A stretch of 33,077 nt of DNA, taken from contig NZ_NMUM01000013.1 in assembly GCF_002812805.1 (NCBI RefSeq), forward strand, positions 1 through 33,077, read 5' to 3'. This DNA is from Microbacterium lacus. GTDB taxonomy: Bacteria; Actinomycetota; Actinomycetes; Actinomycetales; Microbacteriaceae. The notes beneath the pieces are model-generated. The model did not search any database. It was not told where the DNA came from and saw nothing but the letters and a program-made list of their open reading frames with translations. The first letter of the stretch is position 1. Each line of letters begins with the position of its first letter. A program made the position numbers and the translations under genes. Shown here one piece after another: positions 7,596 to 15,127 of this stretch.

Positions 7596-8564
7596 ATGAC
7601 GAAGACGTCCGCAGGCCTCGAAGCCCCGTTCGCGCTAGCGCGCTTCCACGAGGAGGGACGCGCCGTTCTCGGCCTCGTCGCGGGTGACCGCATCCGGCCC
7701 CTGACTCCCGCCGAACTCGGAGCGGAAGACCTCAATTCCTTCCTCGCCGATCCGGCGTGGGATCGACTCGCAGCACTCGCCGGGCAGGACGGCCCGTGGC
7801 GTCCGCTCGACGAGGTGACACTCACCGCCCCGGTCGAGCCCCGCGAGGTGCTGCAGGCGGGCGCGAACTACCGCACCCACGTCATCCAGCTGATCATGGC
7901 CGGTCTGTCGAAGGGCGACCCGTCCCGGAGTCCCGACGAGGTGCGCGCCCACGCCGAGAAGGTGATGGATGCGCGCGCCGCAAGCGGGCGTCCGTTCTTC
8001 TTCATCGGCCTACCGCAGTGCGTCGTCGGCGACGACGTCGCGCTCGAGCTGCCCTCGTACAGCGAGACGCACGACTGGGAACTCGAGCTCGCGATCGTCA
8101 TCGGGCGCCGAGCGTTCGACGTCGAGCCCGAAGACGCGATGGATCATGTCGCCGGATACACGATCGTCAACGATGTCACGACGCGTGACCTGGTCTTCCC
8201 GACGGACGTCGGCGACATCGGCGCCGACTGGTATCGCTCCAAGAACGCGCCCGGGTTCCTTCCGACCGGCCCGTTCCTGGTGCCGGCATCCTTCGTCGAC
8301 CCGTCCAACCTGCGCGTGGTGCTCGAACTCAACGGCGACGTCATGCAGGATGCGACGACCGCCGAGCTCATCTTCGACGTTCCCTCGCTCATCTCCGTCG
8401 CCTCTAAGACTGCGCCACTGAACCCGGGCGACCTGCTGCTGACGGGAAGCCCCGCCGGCAACGGTCAGCACTGGAAGCGGTTCCTGCGCGACGGCGACGT
8501 CATGACCGGGTCGATTCAGGGACTCGGCACCCAGGTCGTGCGTTGCACAGCGGGGACTCGATGA
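7596..8564 (+). CDS. Fumarylacetoacetate-hydrolase-family enzyme (first of two)
   Basis: The 322-residue protein belongs to the FAH superfamily, which hydrolyses, hydrates, isomerises or decarboxylates the diketo or enol acids formed after ring cleavage. Metal ligands fit E-x-E and D: Glu162 and Glu164 in HDWELELAIVIG and Asp193 in VNDVTTRD. The catalytic His region NYRTHVIQ starts near residue 91, and GDLLLTGSPAGNG forms the family's C-terminal loop. AAGGAG seven bases before ATG 7596 fixes the start. It lies 77 bases after the dioxygenase and overlaps the cyclase gene by ATGA, which places it in the same operon. Its longer 95-140 segment before the core suggests a specialised substrate pocket. 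Which FAH-family reaction it performs cannot be told from sequence. Confidence 0.9.
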   Translation: MTKTSAGLEAPFALARFHEEGRAVLGLVAGDRIRPLTPAELGAEDLNSFLADPAWDRLAALAGQDGPWRPLDEVTLTAPVEPREVLQAGANYRTHVIQLIMAGLSKGDPSRSPDEVRAHAEKVMDARAASGRPFFFIGLPQCVVGDDVALELPSYSETHDWELELAIVIGRRAFDVEPEDAMDHVAGYTIVNDVTTRDLVFPTDVGDIGADWYRSKNAPGFLPTGPFLVPASFVDPSNLRVVLELNGDVMQDATTAELIFDVPSLISVASKTAPLNPGDLLLTGSPAGNGQHWKRFLRDGDVMTGSIQGLGTQVVRCTAGTR

Positions 8565-9571
8565 GCACCGACCGGCCCCAGCCGTCCGAGCGCCCGGCGG
8601 ACCTTGACCGGCAGAACCCCGAGGCCGAGATCGCGGCACGCGCCGCGGCCCACCGCAACTGGGGTCGATGGGGCGAAGACGATGTGTTGGGAACGCTCAA
8701 CTTCATCGACGAGGCCAAGCGCGCTACCGCCGCTCGACTCGTGTCGCAGGGCCGTGTGATCTCGCTCTCACAGAAGTTCGACACGGACGGCCCGCAGAAG
8801 GGGTGGCGGCGTCGCATCAACCCCGTGCACACGATGACCGATACGGGAACGGATGCCGAGCGTGGCAATCAGGGATTCCCGCACGGAATCGGCGGCGCCG
8901 ACGACTACATCACGATGCCCTTGCAGTGTTCGACCCAATGGGATGGCCTCGGGCACATCTTCGATCACGGGAATGCCTGGAACGGGCGGCGTGCCGGGGA
9001 TGTCGTCACGAGCGAGGGAGACCTGGTCACCGGCATCGAGCACGCTCGTGATGTGATCGTCTCGCGCGGCGTACTGCTCGACCTCGGCCGGCACCTCGCA
9101 CCCGAGACCGGCGAACTGCCGGATGGCTATGCCATCACGGCGGACGAGCTGGATTCCTGCATCGCGGCGCAAGGCGCGACGAGCGCGGTCGGCCGCGGCG
9201 ACATCGTGCTCGTCCGCACCGGTCGGTTCACGCGCGCGGTACGCGAAGGGTGGGGCGAGTACGCCGGTGGCCCGGCTCCCGGGCTGTCGTTGACGACCGC
9301 GGGATGGCTGCACCGCACCGAGATCGCGGCGATCGCGACCGACACCTGGGGCTTCGAGGTGCGTCCCAACGAGTTCGACGCGCCCGCCTTCCAACCTTTG
9401 CACCAGATCGTCATCCCGAACATGGGCCTGACGATCGGCGAGATGTGGAACCTTGACGAGCTCGGCGAGACCTGTGCCGAACTCGGTCGCTGGGAATTCC
9501 TGCTCTCGGCGCCCCCGCTGCCCATCACGGGCGCCGTCGGTTCGCCGATCAATCCCGTCGCCCTGCTGTAA
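8561..9571 (+). CDS. Cyclase-family (PF04199-like) hydrolase with altered metal motif
   Basis: This 336-residue protein resembles the cyclase / kynurenine-formamidase-like family, metal enzymes that open amide, lactone or isatin-type rings. The usual HxGTHxDxPxH metal motif is replaced by QCSTQWDGLGH (about residues 118-128), keeping the Asp and last His but losing the first two His. A subgroup with STQWDG is, as I recall, common in fungi and some bacteria, so this is a subfamily trait rather than damage. The start ATG 8561 overlaps the preceding stop (ATGA) and follows GGGGAC; an earlier ATG at 8543 is in the same frame. In the operon it could hydrolyse a cyclic or amide intermediate, which would hint at a nitrogen- or lactone-containing substrate. 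Confidence 0.85.
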   Translation: MSTDRPQPSERPADLDRQNPEAEIAARAAAHRNWGRWGEDDVLGTLNFIDEAKRATAARLVSQGRVISLSQKFDTDGPQKGWRRRINPVHTMTDTGTDAERGNQGFPHGIGGADDYITMPLQCSTQWDGLGHIFDHGNAWNGRRAGDVVTSEGDLVTGIEHARDVIVSRGVLLDLGRHLAPETGELPDGYAITADELDSCIAAQGATSAVGRGDIVLVRTGRFTRAVREGWGEYAGGPAPGLSLTTAGWLHRTEIAAIATDTWGFEVRPNEFDAPAFQPLHQIVIPNMGLTIGEMWNLDELGETCAELGRWEFLLSAPPLPITGAVGSPINPVALL

Positions 9572-9605
9572 TCCCCCCACGATCCGGAACAGAGAGGTTC
9601 TGAAA

Positions 9606-10751
9606 ATGACCGTCGCGAACAACGCCGTCAACAAGGTCGCCATCGTCGGAAGCGGCGTCGCCGGGCTCGCCGCCGCCATCCAGCTCGCCAAGGCGGGCGT
9701 GGACGTCGACCTGTACGAGTCCACGTCCGAGCTGTACGCCCTCGGATCCGGTATCTCGCTGCAGGGCAACGCCCTGCGCGTCTTTGATGCACTGGGAGCC
9801 TGGGACGACATCCGCGCCGCCGGGTTCGCGTTCGAGGGGCTGACGCTTCGTGCCCCCGGTCCCGACGCCCCCGTCGTCGCGGCACTGCCGGACGTGAAGA
9901 CCGGCGGCCCCGATTACCCCGCCGCGATGGGGATGCCGCGCGCGGACCTCGCCCGGATCCTCGCCGAGCACGCCGTGAGCGCCGGTGCGGCGATGCATTT
10001 CGGGTCGAAGGTGTCGGGCCTGGAGCAGGCCGAGGATTTCGTCGAGCTGTTCGTGAACGACGAGAGCGTCGGCCACTACGACCTCGTGATCGGTGCGGAC
10101 GGGTTGAACTCGCGCGTTCGCGAGATGATCGGCATCGAGACCAAGCCCGAGCCGACCGGCATGGGCATCTGGCGCACCTTCGTCTCTCGCCCGGCGGACG
10201 TCGAGCGCAGCGAGCTGTACTACGGCGGCCCGGTGTACATCGCCGGCTACACCCCGACGGGCGAAGACTCGATGTACGCGTTCCTCGTCGAGAAGGCGCA
10301 GGACCGCGTCGGAGTTTCGGACGAAGAGGCGACGCGCATCATGCTCGAGGAGTCACGGGCGTACGGCGGGCCGTGGAACGCGATCCGCGCGGATCTCGAG
10401 AAGGGTGCTCACGCGAACTACACGTGGTTCACCCAGCATCTGGTGGCGGCGCCCTGGAATCGCGGACGTGTCGTGATCATCGGCGATGCCGCGCACAGCT
10501 GTCCTCCCACGATCGCCCAGGGCGCAGCCCAGGGACTCGAGGATGCCTTCGTGCTCACCGAGCTGTTGATCACGCGCGACCAGATCGATCAGGGCCTGTG
10601 GGACGAGTTCCACCAGCGCCGCATCCCGCGCGCGCGGGCGGTCGTCGAGGCATCCGTCCAGCTCGGGCAGTGGCAGATCGACGGTGATCGCGACGCGGAT
10701 GCGGGCGGTTTGATCTTCGGCATCGCGCAGAAGATGGCGCAGCCCGCATGA
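9606..10751 (+). CDS. FAD-dependent aromatic hydroxylase (class A flavoprotein monooxygenase)
   Basis: The 381-residue protein is a single-component NAD(P)H/FAD aromatic hydroxylase of the salicylate / 3-hydroxybenzoate / 6-hydroxynicotinate hydroxylase type. Visible motifs are the FAD GxGxxG fold (GSGVAG, residues 15-20, with acidic Glu38), the DG motif (GADGLNSRVR, Asp165), and the GD motif VIIGDAAHSCPP (Gly293-Asp294). The start at 9606 has AGAGAGG upstream; the frame is open into the previous gene, but that extension is not family-like. It should add a ring hydroxyl, possibly with decarboxylation, to create the catechol that the operon's first enzyme cleaves. The amidohydrolase start overlaps its stop (ATGA). 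Confidence 0.92.
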   Translation: MTVANNAVNKVAIVGSGVAGLAAAIQLAKAGVDVDLYESTSELYALGSGISLQGNALRVFDALGAWDDIRAAGFAFEGLTLRAPGPDAPVVAALPDVKTGGPDYPAAMGMPRADLARILAEHAVSAGAAMHFGSKVSGLEQAEDFVELFVNDESVGHYDLVIGADGLNSRVREMIGIETKPEPTGMGIWRTFVSRPADVERSELYYGGPVYIAGYTPTGEDSMYAFLVEKAQDRVGVSDEEATRIMLEESRAYGGPWNAIRADLEKGAHANYTWFTQHLVAAPWNRGRVVIIGDAAHSCPPTIAQGAAQGLEDAFVLTELLITRDQIDQGLWDEFHQRRIPRARAVVEASVQLGQWQIDGDRDADAGGLIFGIAQKMAQPA

Positions 10752-11770
10752 GCGTTCATCAGAGCGGTGTGACCGACGTCCACGCCCACGTTTTGCTGCC
10801 CTCGCTCCACGCCGAGGTCGAGCGGCGTGCGCCCGATCTGGTCGCCGAGGCCGCCGCGCTCGACTTCCGCCGCAACGGCGCCGCGAGCCAGGCGGTCTCG
10901 GGCCCGATGATCGGCAAGCGCATCCCGAAGCTGACCGATGTGAACGTGCGGCTGGCAGACATGGATGCCCAGGGTGTCGAACGCCAGTGGGTCAGTGCCT
11001 CGCCGAACCACTTCTACCCGTGGGCGCCCGAGGGACTCGCGGTCTGGGTTGCGAGTGAAGCGAACCGCCTGATCGCGGAGTATGTCGCGCAGGCCCCCGA
11101 TCGGCTCACGGGCCTCGGGCTCGTTCCGATGCAGCACCCCGAGCGGATGGTCGAGTATCTCGACGATGCCGTTCTCGGCCGCGGCCTCGCGGGCGTCGAG
11201 ATCTCGTCGTTCGCGGGCGACGTGGAGCTCTCGGACGAGCGTCTCGAGCCGTTCTGGGCGCGCGCCGCAGAGCTCGGGATCGTCATCTTCCTGCACCCGT
11301 TCGGGTGCAGCCTCGACGAGCGCCTCGACCGGTTCTATCTCGCGAACACCGTGGGTCAGCCGACCGAGAATGCGGTGGCTCTGTCGCACCTGATCTTCGC
11401 GGGCGTGCTCGATCGGCATCCGGGACTGAAGATCGTTGCCGCGCACGGCGGGGGCTACCTGCCGACCGTCATCGGTCGCTCGGACCACGCCTGGCGTGTG
11501 CGTCCGGATGCGCGGGTCTGCGAGCATCCGCCGTCCACCTATCTGCGAAAGCTCTGGTTCGACACCGTCGTCCACGATGAGCGCACACTCCGCGCGCTCG
11601 TCGAGGTCGCGGGGGAAGACCGTGTGGTGCTCGGCAGCGACTACCCGTTCGACATGGGGCTCGACGAACCCGTCGCGAAGATCCGTGAGGCCGGGCTGCC
11701 GGAAGAGATCACGCAGCGGATTCTGGGCGGCAACGCCGCGGCTCTGCTCGAGACGAAGAGGAACGCATGA
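10748..11770 (+). CDS. ACMSD-like amidohydrolase-2 family decarboxylase or hydrolase
   Basis: The 340-residue TIM-barrel protein belongs to the amidohydrolase-2 family that includes aminocarboxymuconate-semialdehyde decarboxylase, gamma-resorcylate decarboxylase and LigW/LigJ-type enzymes. Metal and catalytic residues are in place: His12 and His14 (DVHAHV), His183 (FLHPFG), His233 (AAHGGG) and Asp298 (LGSDYPF). Its ATG overlaps the hydroxylase stop, and its own stop overlaps the next FAH gene (ATGA at 11767-11770), so translation is coupled throughout. In this operon it could decarboxylate a ring-cleavage product or an aromatic acid, or hydrate or hydrolyse a lactone. The choice is open. Confidence 0.9.
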   Translation: MSVHQSGVTDVHAHVLLPSLHAEVERRAPDLVAEAAALDFRRNGAASQAVSGPMIGKRIPKLTDVNVRLADMDAQGVERQWVSASPNHFYPWAPEGLAVWVASEANRLIAEYVAQAPDRLTGLGLVPMQHPERMVEYLDDAVLGRGLAGVEISSFAGDVELSDERLEPFWARAAELGIVIFLHPFGCSLDERLDRFYLANTVGQPTENAVALSHLIFAGVLDRHPGLKIVAAHGGGYLPTVIGRSDHAWRVRPDARVCEHPPSTYLRKLWFDTVVHDERTLRALVEVAGEDRVVLGSDYPFDMGLDEPVAKIREAGLPEEITQRILGGNAAALLETKRNA

Positions 11771-12747
11771 GGATCGCCCGCTGGCGCGACGGGGACACGA
11801 TCGGCGAGGGTTTCGTCGAGGGCTCGGATGTGGTTTCGTTCCCGCGTGGCCGCACCGTCGCATCCGTTCTGGCCGAGGGCCTGGACGCGGCGCGCGCGCT
11901 TCACACCGAGACATTCGGTCCGTCGGGTGCCCGAAGGCGCCCCCTCGCGGACGTGGACCTGCTGGCACCCGTCGTTCCGCCGTCGGTTCGCGACTTCGTG
12001 ACGTTCGAGGAGCACGTCGAGGGCGTGAGCGCGGGTGTGGAGGGCAAGAGCGATGTGCCAGCCGAATGGTACGGGGCCCCCACCTTCTATTTCACCAACC
12101 CGCACACGATCCTCGCCCCGAGCGAGCCCGTGCGTCCCCCGGTGACCGAGCGTCTCGACTTCGAGCTCGAGCTCGCGGTGGTCATCGGCGCCGTGCCGGG
12201 ATCTGACGGATCGAACCTCGATGCGATCTCCGCAGCGCCGCACATCTTCGGGTACACGATCATGAACGACTGGTCGGCTCGTGACCTGCAGGCGCGTGAG
12301 ATGAAGGTGCGCCTCGGCCCGTGCAAGGGCAAAGACTTCGGCACGACCCTCGGGCCGTGGATCGTGACGGCCGACGAGCTCGAGGGGTATCTCGACGAGG
12401 ACGGCTTCCTCGCGGTGCACGCCGAGGTGCGGATCAACGACGAACTCATCGGCGAAGACCTGGTGTCGAACATGGGGTGGCCGTTCCCCGAGCTCGTCGC
12501 CTACGCATCCCGGAATTCGCGCGTGATGCCGGGTGACGTCCTCGGTTCGGGCACGGTCGGCAACGGTGGCTGCCTGGGCGAGCTGTGGGGTCGCAACCGC
12601 GGGCTCACGCCGCCGCCGCTGCAGACGGGAGATGTCGTCCGCATGGTGATCGAGGGCATCGGCGAGATCGAGAGCGTCGTGGGCGAGCAGGTCGCGGCGC
12701 CGCCCCTCCCGTCCGCACGCGTGAGGTCTCGCGCCCGCACACGCTGA
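11767..12747 (+). CDS. Fumarylacetoacetate-hydrolase-family enzyme (second of two)
   Basis: The 326-residue FAH-family protein has metal ligands Glu133 and Glu135 (FELELAVVIG) and Asp168 (IMNDWSARD), the catalytic His region FVTFEEHVEG (residues 77-86), and the family end block VLGSGTVGNGGCLGELWG. This block is closer to true fumarylacetoacetase and related hydrolases that split carbon-carbon bonds than the first FAH protein of the operon. Its start overlaps the amidohydrolase stop. It is the last gene of the operon and ends in a basic Arg-rich tail. The two FAH proteins differ clearly in sequence, so they probably catalyse successive steps rather than being a recent duplication. Confidence 0.9.
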   Translation: MRIARWRDGDTIGEGFVEGSDVVSFPRGRTVASVLAEGLDAARALHTETFGPSGARRRPLADVDLLAPVVPPSVRDFVTFEEHVEGVSAGVEGKSDVPAEWYGAPTFYFTNPHTILAPSEPVRPPVTERLDFELELAVVIGAVPGSDGSNLDAISAAPHIFGYTIMNDWSARDLQAREMKVRLGPCKGKDFGTTLGPWIVTADELEGYLDEDGFLAVHAEVRINDELIGEDLVSNMGWPFPELVAYASRNSRVMPGDVLGSGTVGNGGCLGELWGRNRGLTPPPLQTGDVVRMVIEGIGEIESVVGEQVAAPPLPSARVRSRARTR

Positions 12748-12764
12748 GCAGATGTCTGCGCACT

Positions 12765-12793
12765 GTTGAGCACACCTTTCGGGAGAGCTCAAC
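12765..12793 (+). terminator. Possible stem-loop terminator after the ring-cleavage operon
   Basis: GTTGAGC at 12765-12771 pairs perfectly with GCTCAAC at 12787-12793 around a 15-base loop, 17 bases after the last stop. There is no U-tract, so it may instead be an mRNA-end stabiliser. Confidence 0.35.
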
Positions 12794-12858
12794 CCCCTCC
12801 CGTCGCGCACGCGTCGGAGCCACACTCGGACCGTGGAAGGGACCGAGGGGATACGGCG

Positions 12859-13380
12859 GTGGCGAACATGAGAATGGGCGCTCGCTCCGGCGCACGTCAC
12901 CTCACCTGGGTGGCAGGCACGGTGGTGACGGCGCTCGCACTTGCGGGTTGTGGGATACAGATCCCCGCGGATCCCTCGGGCACGCTCGACACGGTCCGCG
13001 GCGGCATCCTCCGGGTCGGGGTCTCCCTGAATGATGGCTTCGTCGAGACAGGCCAAGCCGGCAGCGGTGAGCCCGAGGGGCCAGAAGTGGAACTCATCGA
13101 AGCATTCGCTGAATCGCTGGGCGCGGAGCCCGCGTGGACCGTGGGGGCGGAAGAGGCGCTCGTTCGCCAGCTGGAACGCGGGCAGCTGGATCTCGTCGCC
13201 GGCGGCCTGACCGACGCGACCCCCTGGATCGACATGGCGGGCGTGACGAGACCGTACACCGAAGTGACCGATGATGACGGCAGCACGCTCAAGATCGTGA
13301 TGCTGACACCGATGGGTGAGAACGCGTTCCTCACTGAGCTCGAGACATTCCTCAGCGATACCGAGAGGGTCGGTCAGTGA
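12859..13380 (+). CDS. Half-size type-3 solute-binding-like lipoprotein
   Basis: The protein is about 173 residues with a signal peptide and lipobox ALAGC, so it should be anchored outside the membrane. After the Cys comes a start typical of amino-acid-type (SBP_bac_3) binding proteins: GGILRVGVSLNDGFVE, then GPEVELIEAFAESLGAEPAWTVG and LERGQLDLVAGGLTDATPW. Members usually have two lobes and 220-250 residues; here lobe 2 is essentially absent and the protein stops soon after LKIVMLTP. GTG 12859 is chosen because GAGGGG lies eight bases upstream; ATG 12868 is the alternative. No permease or ATPase of that family is nearby. The stop overlaps the CDF-like gene (GTGA), so this may be an accessory subunit of that transporter. 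Confidence 0.7.
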   Translation: MANMRMGARSGARHLTWVAGTVVTALALAGCGIQIPADPSGTLDTVRGGILRVGVSLNDGFVETGQAGSGEPEGPEVELIEAFAESLGAEPAWTVGAEEALVRQLERGQLDLVAGGLTDATPWIDMAGVTRPYTEVTDDDGSTLKIVMLTPMGENAFLTELETFLSDTERVGQ

Positions 13381-14348
13381 GCCGCGAGACCGTGCGATTC
13401 GGTCACACCGAGCTGCCGGAGCGTCAGGCGAAAGTGTTGCGCCGAGCCATCCGACTCGAGTGGATCACCATCGGCTTTCTCGCCGTGACCGTGACCCTGG
13501 TTTTCCTCGTTCTCGGCAGCTCGCAGGCGATGAAGGCGGCATGGATCGAGGACCTTCTCTCCTTCATCCCGCCGATCGCCTTCCTCATCGCCGTGCGCAT
13601 CAATCGGAAGCTGCCGACCAAACGTCACCCATACGGGTTCCATCGATCGGTCGGCGTCGGACATCTCGTCGCAGCCGTCGCGCTCGCGACGATGGGAACC
13701 TATCTCATCGTCGACTCCACGATCGGACTGGTCGCCGCGGAACACCCGACGATCGGAACGGTGGAGATCCTCGGATCGACGATCTGGCTCGGATGGCTCA
13801 TGATCGCGGTCATGGCCGTCACGGCTCTTCCACCCGTCTTCATCGGTCGTATCAAGCTGAAGCTCGCGGAAGATCTGCACAACAAGGTCCTGTACGCCGA
13901 CGCAGACATGAACAAGGCCGACTGGATGACCGCGCTCGGCTCGATCATCGGTGTCACCGGTATCGGCATCGGGCTGTGGTGGCTCGATGCCGCGGCTGCG
14001 ATTTTCATCGCGGCCAGCATCCTGTGGGATGGCATCCGAAACCTTCGTGCTGCGCTCGCCGACCTCATGGACGAACGAGCCACGACGTTCGACGACAAGA
14101 AGCCGCATCCCGTGGCCGCTCGCGTCGACGACTATCTGCGCGCGCTCCCCTGGGTGGCGGCGGCGGGTAGTCGGATGCGCGACGAAGGGCACGTCTTCCA
14201 CATCGAGGCCTTCGTCGTGCCCGTCGACGGCCGACTCCCAACCCTCGACGAGCTCGAGGAAGCCCGCCAGGCGTGTATCGATATCGACTGGAAGGTGCAG
14301 GACATCGTCCTCGTCCCCATTCGCGAACTCCCCGAGGTCGTCAGCTGA
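13377..14348 (+). CDS. Cation-diffusion-facilitator-like membrane protein with atypical metal site
   Basis: The 323-residue protein has about six membrane helices (roughly residues 29-48, 56-75, 95-114, 132-152, 185-202 and 205-220) and a soluble C-terminal domain, the CDF cation-efflux layout. Against the YiiP site as I recall it (two Asp in helix 2, His and Asp in helix 5), helix 2 here reads EDLLSF (Glu58, Ser62) and helix 5 reads ADADMNKADW (Met178, Asp182), so most zinc ligands are changed. The loop HPYGFHRSVGVGHL replaces the usual HxxGHxK motif. The start overlaps the lipoprotein stop as GTGA. It may carry a different ion or act as a sensor; the substrate is unknown. Confidence 0.8.
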   Translation: MSRETVRFGHTELPERQAKVLRRAIRLEWITIGFLAVTVTLVFLVLGSSQAMKAAWIEDLLSFIPPIAFLIAVRINRKLPTKRHPYGFHRSVGVGHLVAAVALATMGTYLIVDSTIGLVAAEHPTIGTVEILGSTIWLGWLMIAVMAVTALPPVFIGRIKLKLAEDLHNKVLYADADMNKADWMTALGSIIGVTGIGIGLWWLDAAAAIFIAASILWDGIRNLRAALADLMDERATTFDDKKPHPVAARVDDYLRALPWVAAAGSRMRDEGHVFHIEAFVVPVDGRLPTLDELEEARQACIDIDWKVQDIVLVPIRELPEVVS

Positions 14349-14350
14349 CC

Positions 14351-14405
14351 AGGTGCGGTGTGCCTGCGGCCGGCGCGTAGCACCTTCGGTGGCGTTGTCA
14401 ACGCC
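14351..14405 (+). terminator. Two small stem-loops after the CDF-like gene
   Basis: AGGTGC (14351-14356) can pair with GCACCT (14380-14385), and GGCGTT-GTC-AACGCC forms a 6-bp stem with a 3-base loop at 14391-14405. Neither has a U-tract. Together they may end transcription before the next promoter, but support is weak. Confidence 0.3.
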
Positions 14406-14429
14406 CCCGCGGTCTCCCGAGCGCTGCGG

Positions 14430-14458
14430 TTGACTGTGCGAAACGATCCCCGGATACG
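14430..14458 (+). promoter_or_regulatory. Candidate promoter of the stress flavoprotein gene
   Basis: TTGACT at 14430-14435 is followed 17 bases later by GATACG at 14453-14458. The spacing is ideal but the -10 is poor. A GAAAC at 14439-14443 has no correctly spaced GTnAC partner and is not called as a regulatory box. Confidence 0.3.
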
Positions 14459-14485
14459 GGGTTCCTCGCGCAGGAAGGCGCCATC

Positions 14486-14968
14486 ATGACCGCTTCATCA
14501 TCTGAGCTCCACAAGCTCAACGACCTCTTGAAGAAGTTCCGTTTCGCGATGCTGACGACCCGCACCACGGACGACAAGCTGACGGCGCACCCGTTGACGG
14601 TTCAGGAAGCCGAGTTCGACGGCGACCTCTGGTTCATCATCGGCAAGAGCGCTTCGGCGGTCGAAGACATCGCGCGCGACCCCAACGTGGGCGTCTCGTT
14701 CAGCTCCAACGATTCGTGGCTGTCACTCGCCGGAACCGCGCTTGTCGTGGAAGATCTCGCGAAGCTGCGGGAACTCTGGAACCCCGCGGTGGAGGCGTGG
14801 TTCCCCGACGGACCCGAAGACCCGAACGTCGTTCTACTGAAGGTCGACGCTCTGAGCGGCGAGTACTGGGACAGCCCGGGTGGCAAGGTCGCAACGCTCG
14901 TATCGCTCGTCAAGAGCAAGATCACCGGCGAGGCGTTCGAAGCTGACAACGAGAAGTTCGACCTGTGA
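14486..14968 (+). CDS. General-stress-protein-26-like, pyridoxamine-phosphate-oxidase-fold protein
   Basis: The 160-residue protein matches the small split-barrel flavin-binding family of general stress protein 26. Characteristic parts are FRFAMLTTRTTDDKLTAHPLTVQEAEFDGDLWFI near the start, VSFSSNDSWLSLAGTALVVEDLAKLRELWNPAVEAWFPDGPEDPNV in the middle, and GEYWDSPGGKVA near the end. AGGAAGG nine bases before ATG 14486 sets the start. Members bind FMN, FAD or F420 and are linked to stress survival; a catalytic role here is unproven. It stands alone between the CDF-like gene and the nitrogen-type promoter of the next operon. It is not an HpaC-type flavin reductase, so it should not be assumed to feed the flavin monooxygenases downstream. 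Confidence 0.85.
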   Translation: MTASSSELHKLNDLLKKFRFAMLTTRTTDDKLTAHPLTVQEAEFDGDLWFIIGKSASAVEDIARDPNVGVSFSSNDSWLSLAGTALVVEDLAKLRELWNPAVEAWFPDGPEDPNVVLLKVDALSGEYWDSPGGKVATLVSLVKSKITGEAFEADNEKFDL

Positions 14969-14992
14969 TCTGAGCGGGTCGGCGTCGAGAAC

Positions 14993-15030
14993 GTAACAAG
15001 GTCCGCACGATCGCGTCACCTGGCCGAAAC
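14993..15030 (+). promoter_or_regulatory. GlnR-type nitrogen-regulation box before the NMT1-type ABC operon
   Basis: Four five-base elements occur at exact 11-base steps: GTAAC (14993), CGCAC (15004), GTCAC (15015) and GAAAC (15026), each separated by six bases. Three fit the actinobacterial GlnR pattern gTnAc-n6-GaAAc-n6-gTnAc-n6-GaAAc; the second is degenerate. The last element ends ten bases before a -10 hexamer, where an activator would replace a -35. MtrA recognises related sequences and is the main alternative. Confidence 0.65.
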
Positions 15031-15040
15031 AGGACGTTCC

Positions 15041-15062
15041 TACGGTTGAACTAACCAATTCA
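15041..15062 (+). promoter_or_regulatory. -10 hexamer and TetR-type operator of the ABC operon
   Basis: TACGGT (15041-15046, TAnnnT pattern) is followed directly by TGAACTAACCAATTCA (15047-15062), an imperfect palindrome that matches 12 of 16 bases of the perfect one at 21904-21919. It covers the expected transcription start, so a bound repressor would block initiation. The likely ligand-responsive repressor is the TetR encoded at 21230. Confidence 0.6.
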
Positions 15063-15127
15063 CTCGGGCGGAGCAGCAAGCGTACGAGTGGCTCGATCTG
15101 GAAGTTCTTGACCGGACGGATCCCTCC

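Noticed and set aside
10589..13056. Several long minus-strand open frames over the amidohydrolase and second FAH gene
   Set aside because: Antisense shadows with no domain, start signal or plausible composition; the plus-strand genes have complete catalytic motifs and coupled starts.
14434..14445. GAAAC before the stress flavoprotein as a third GlnR-type box
   Set aside because: The pentamer 11 bases upstream is GTTGA, not GTnAC, and no further periodic elements are present.
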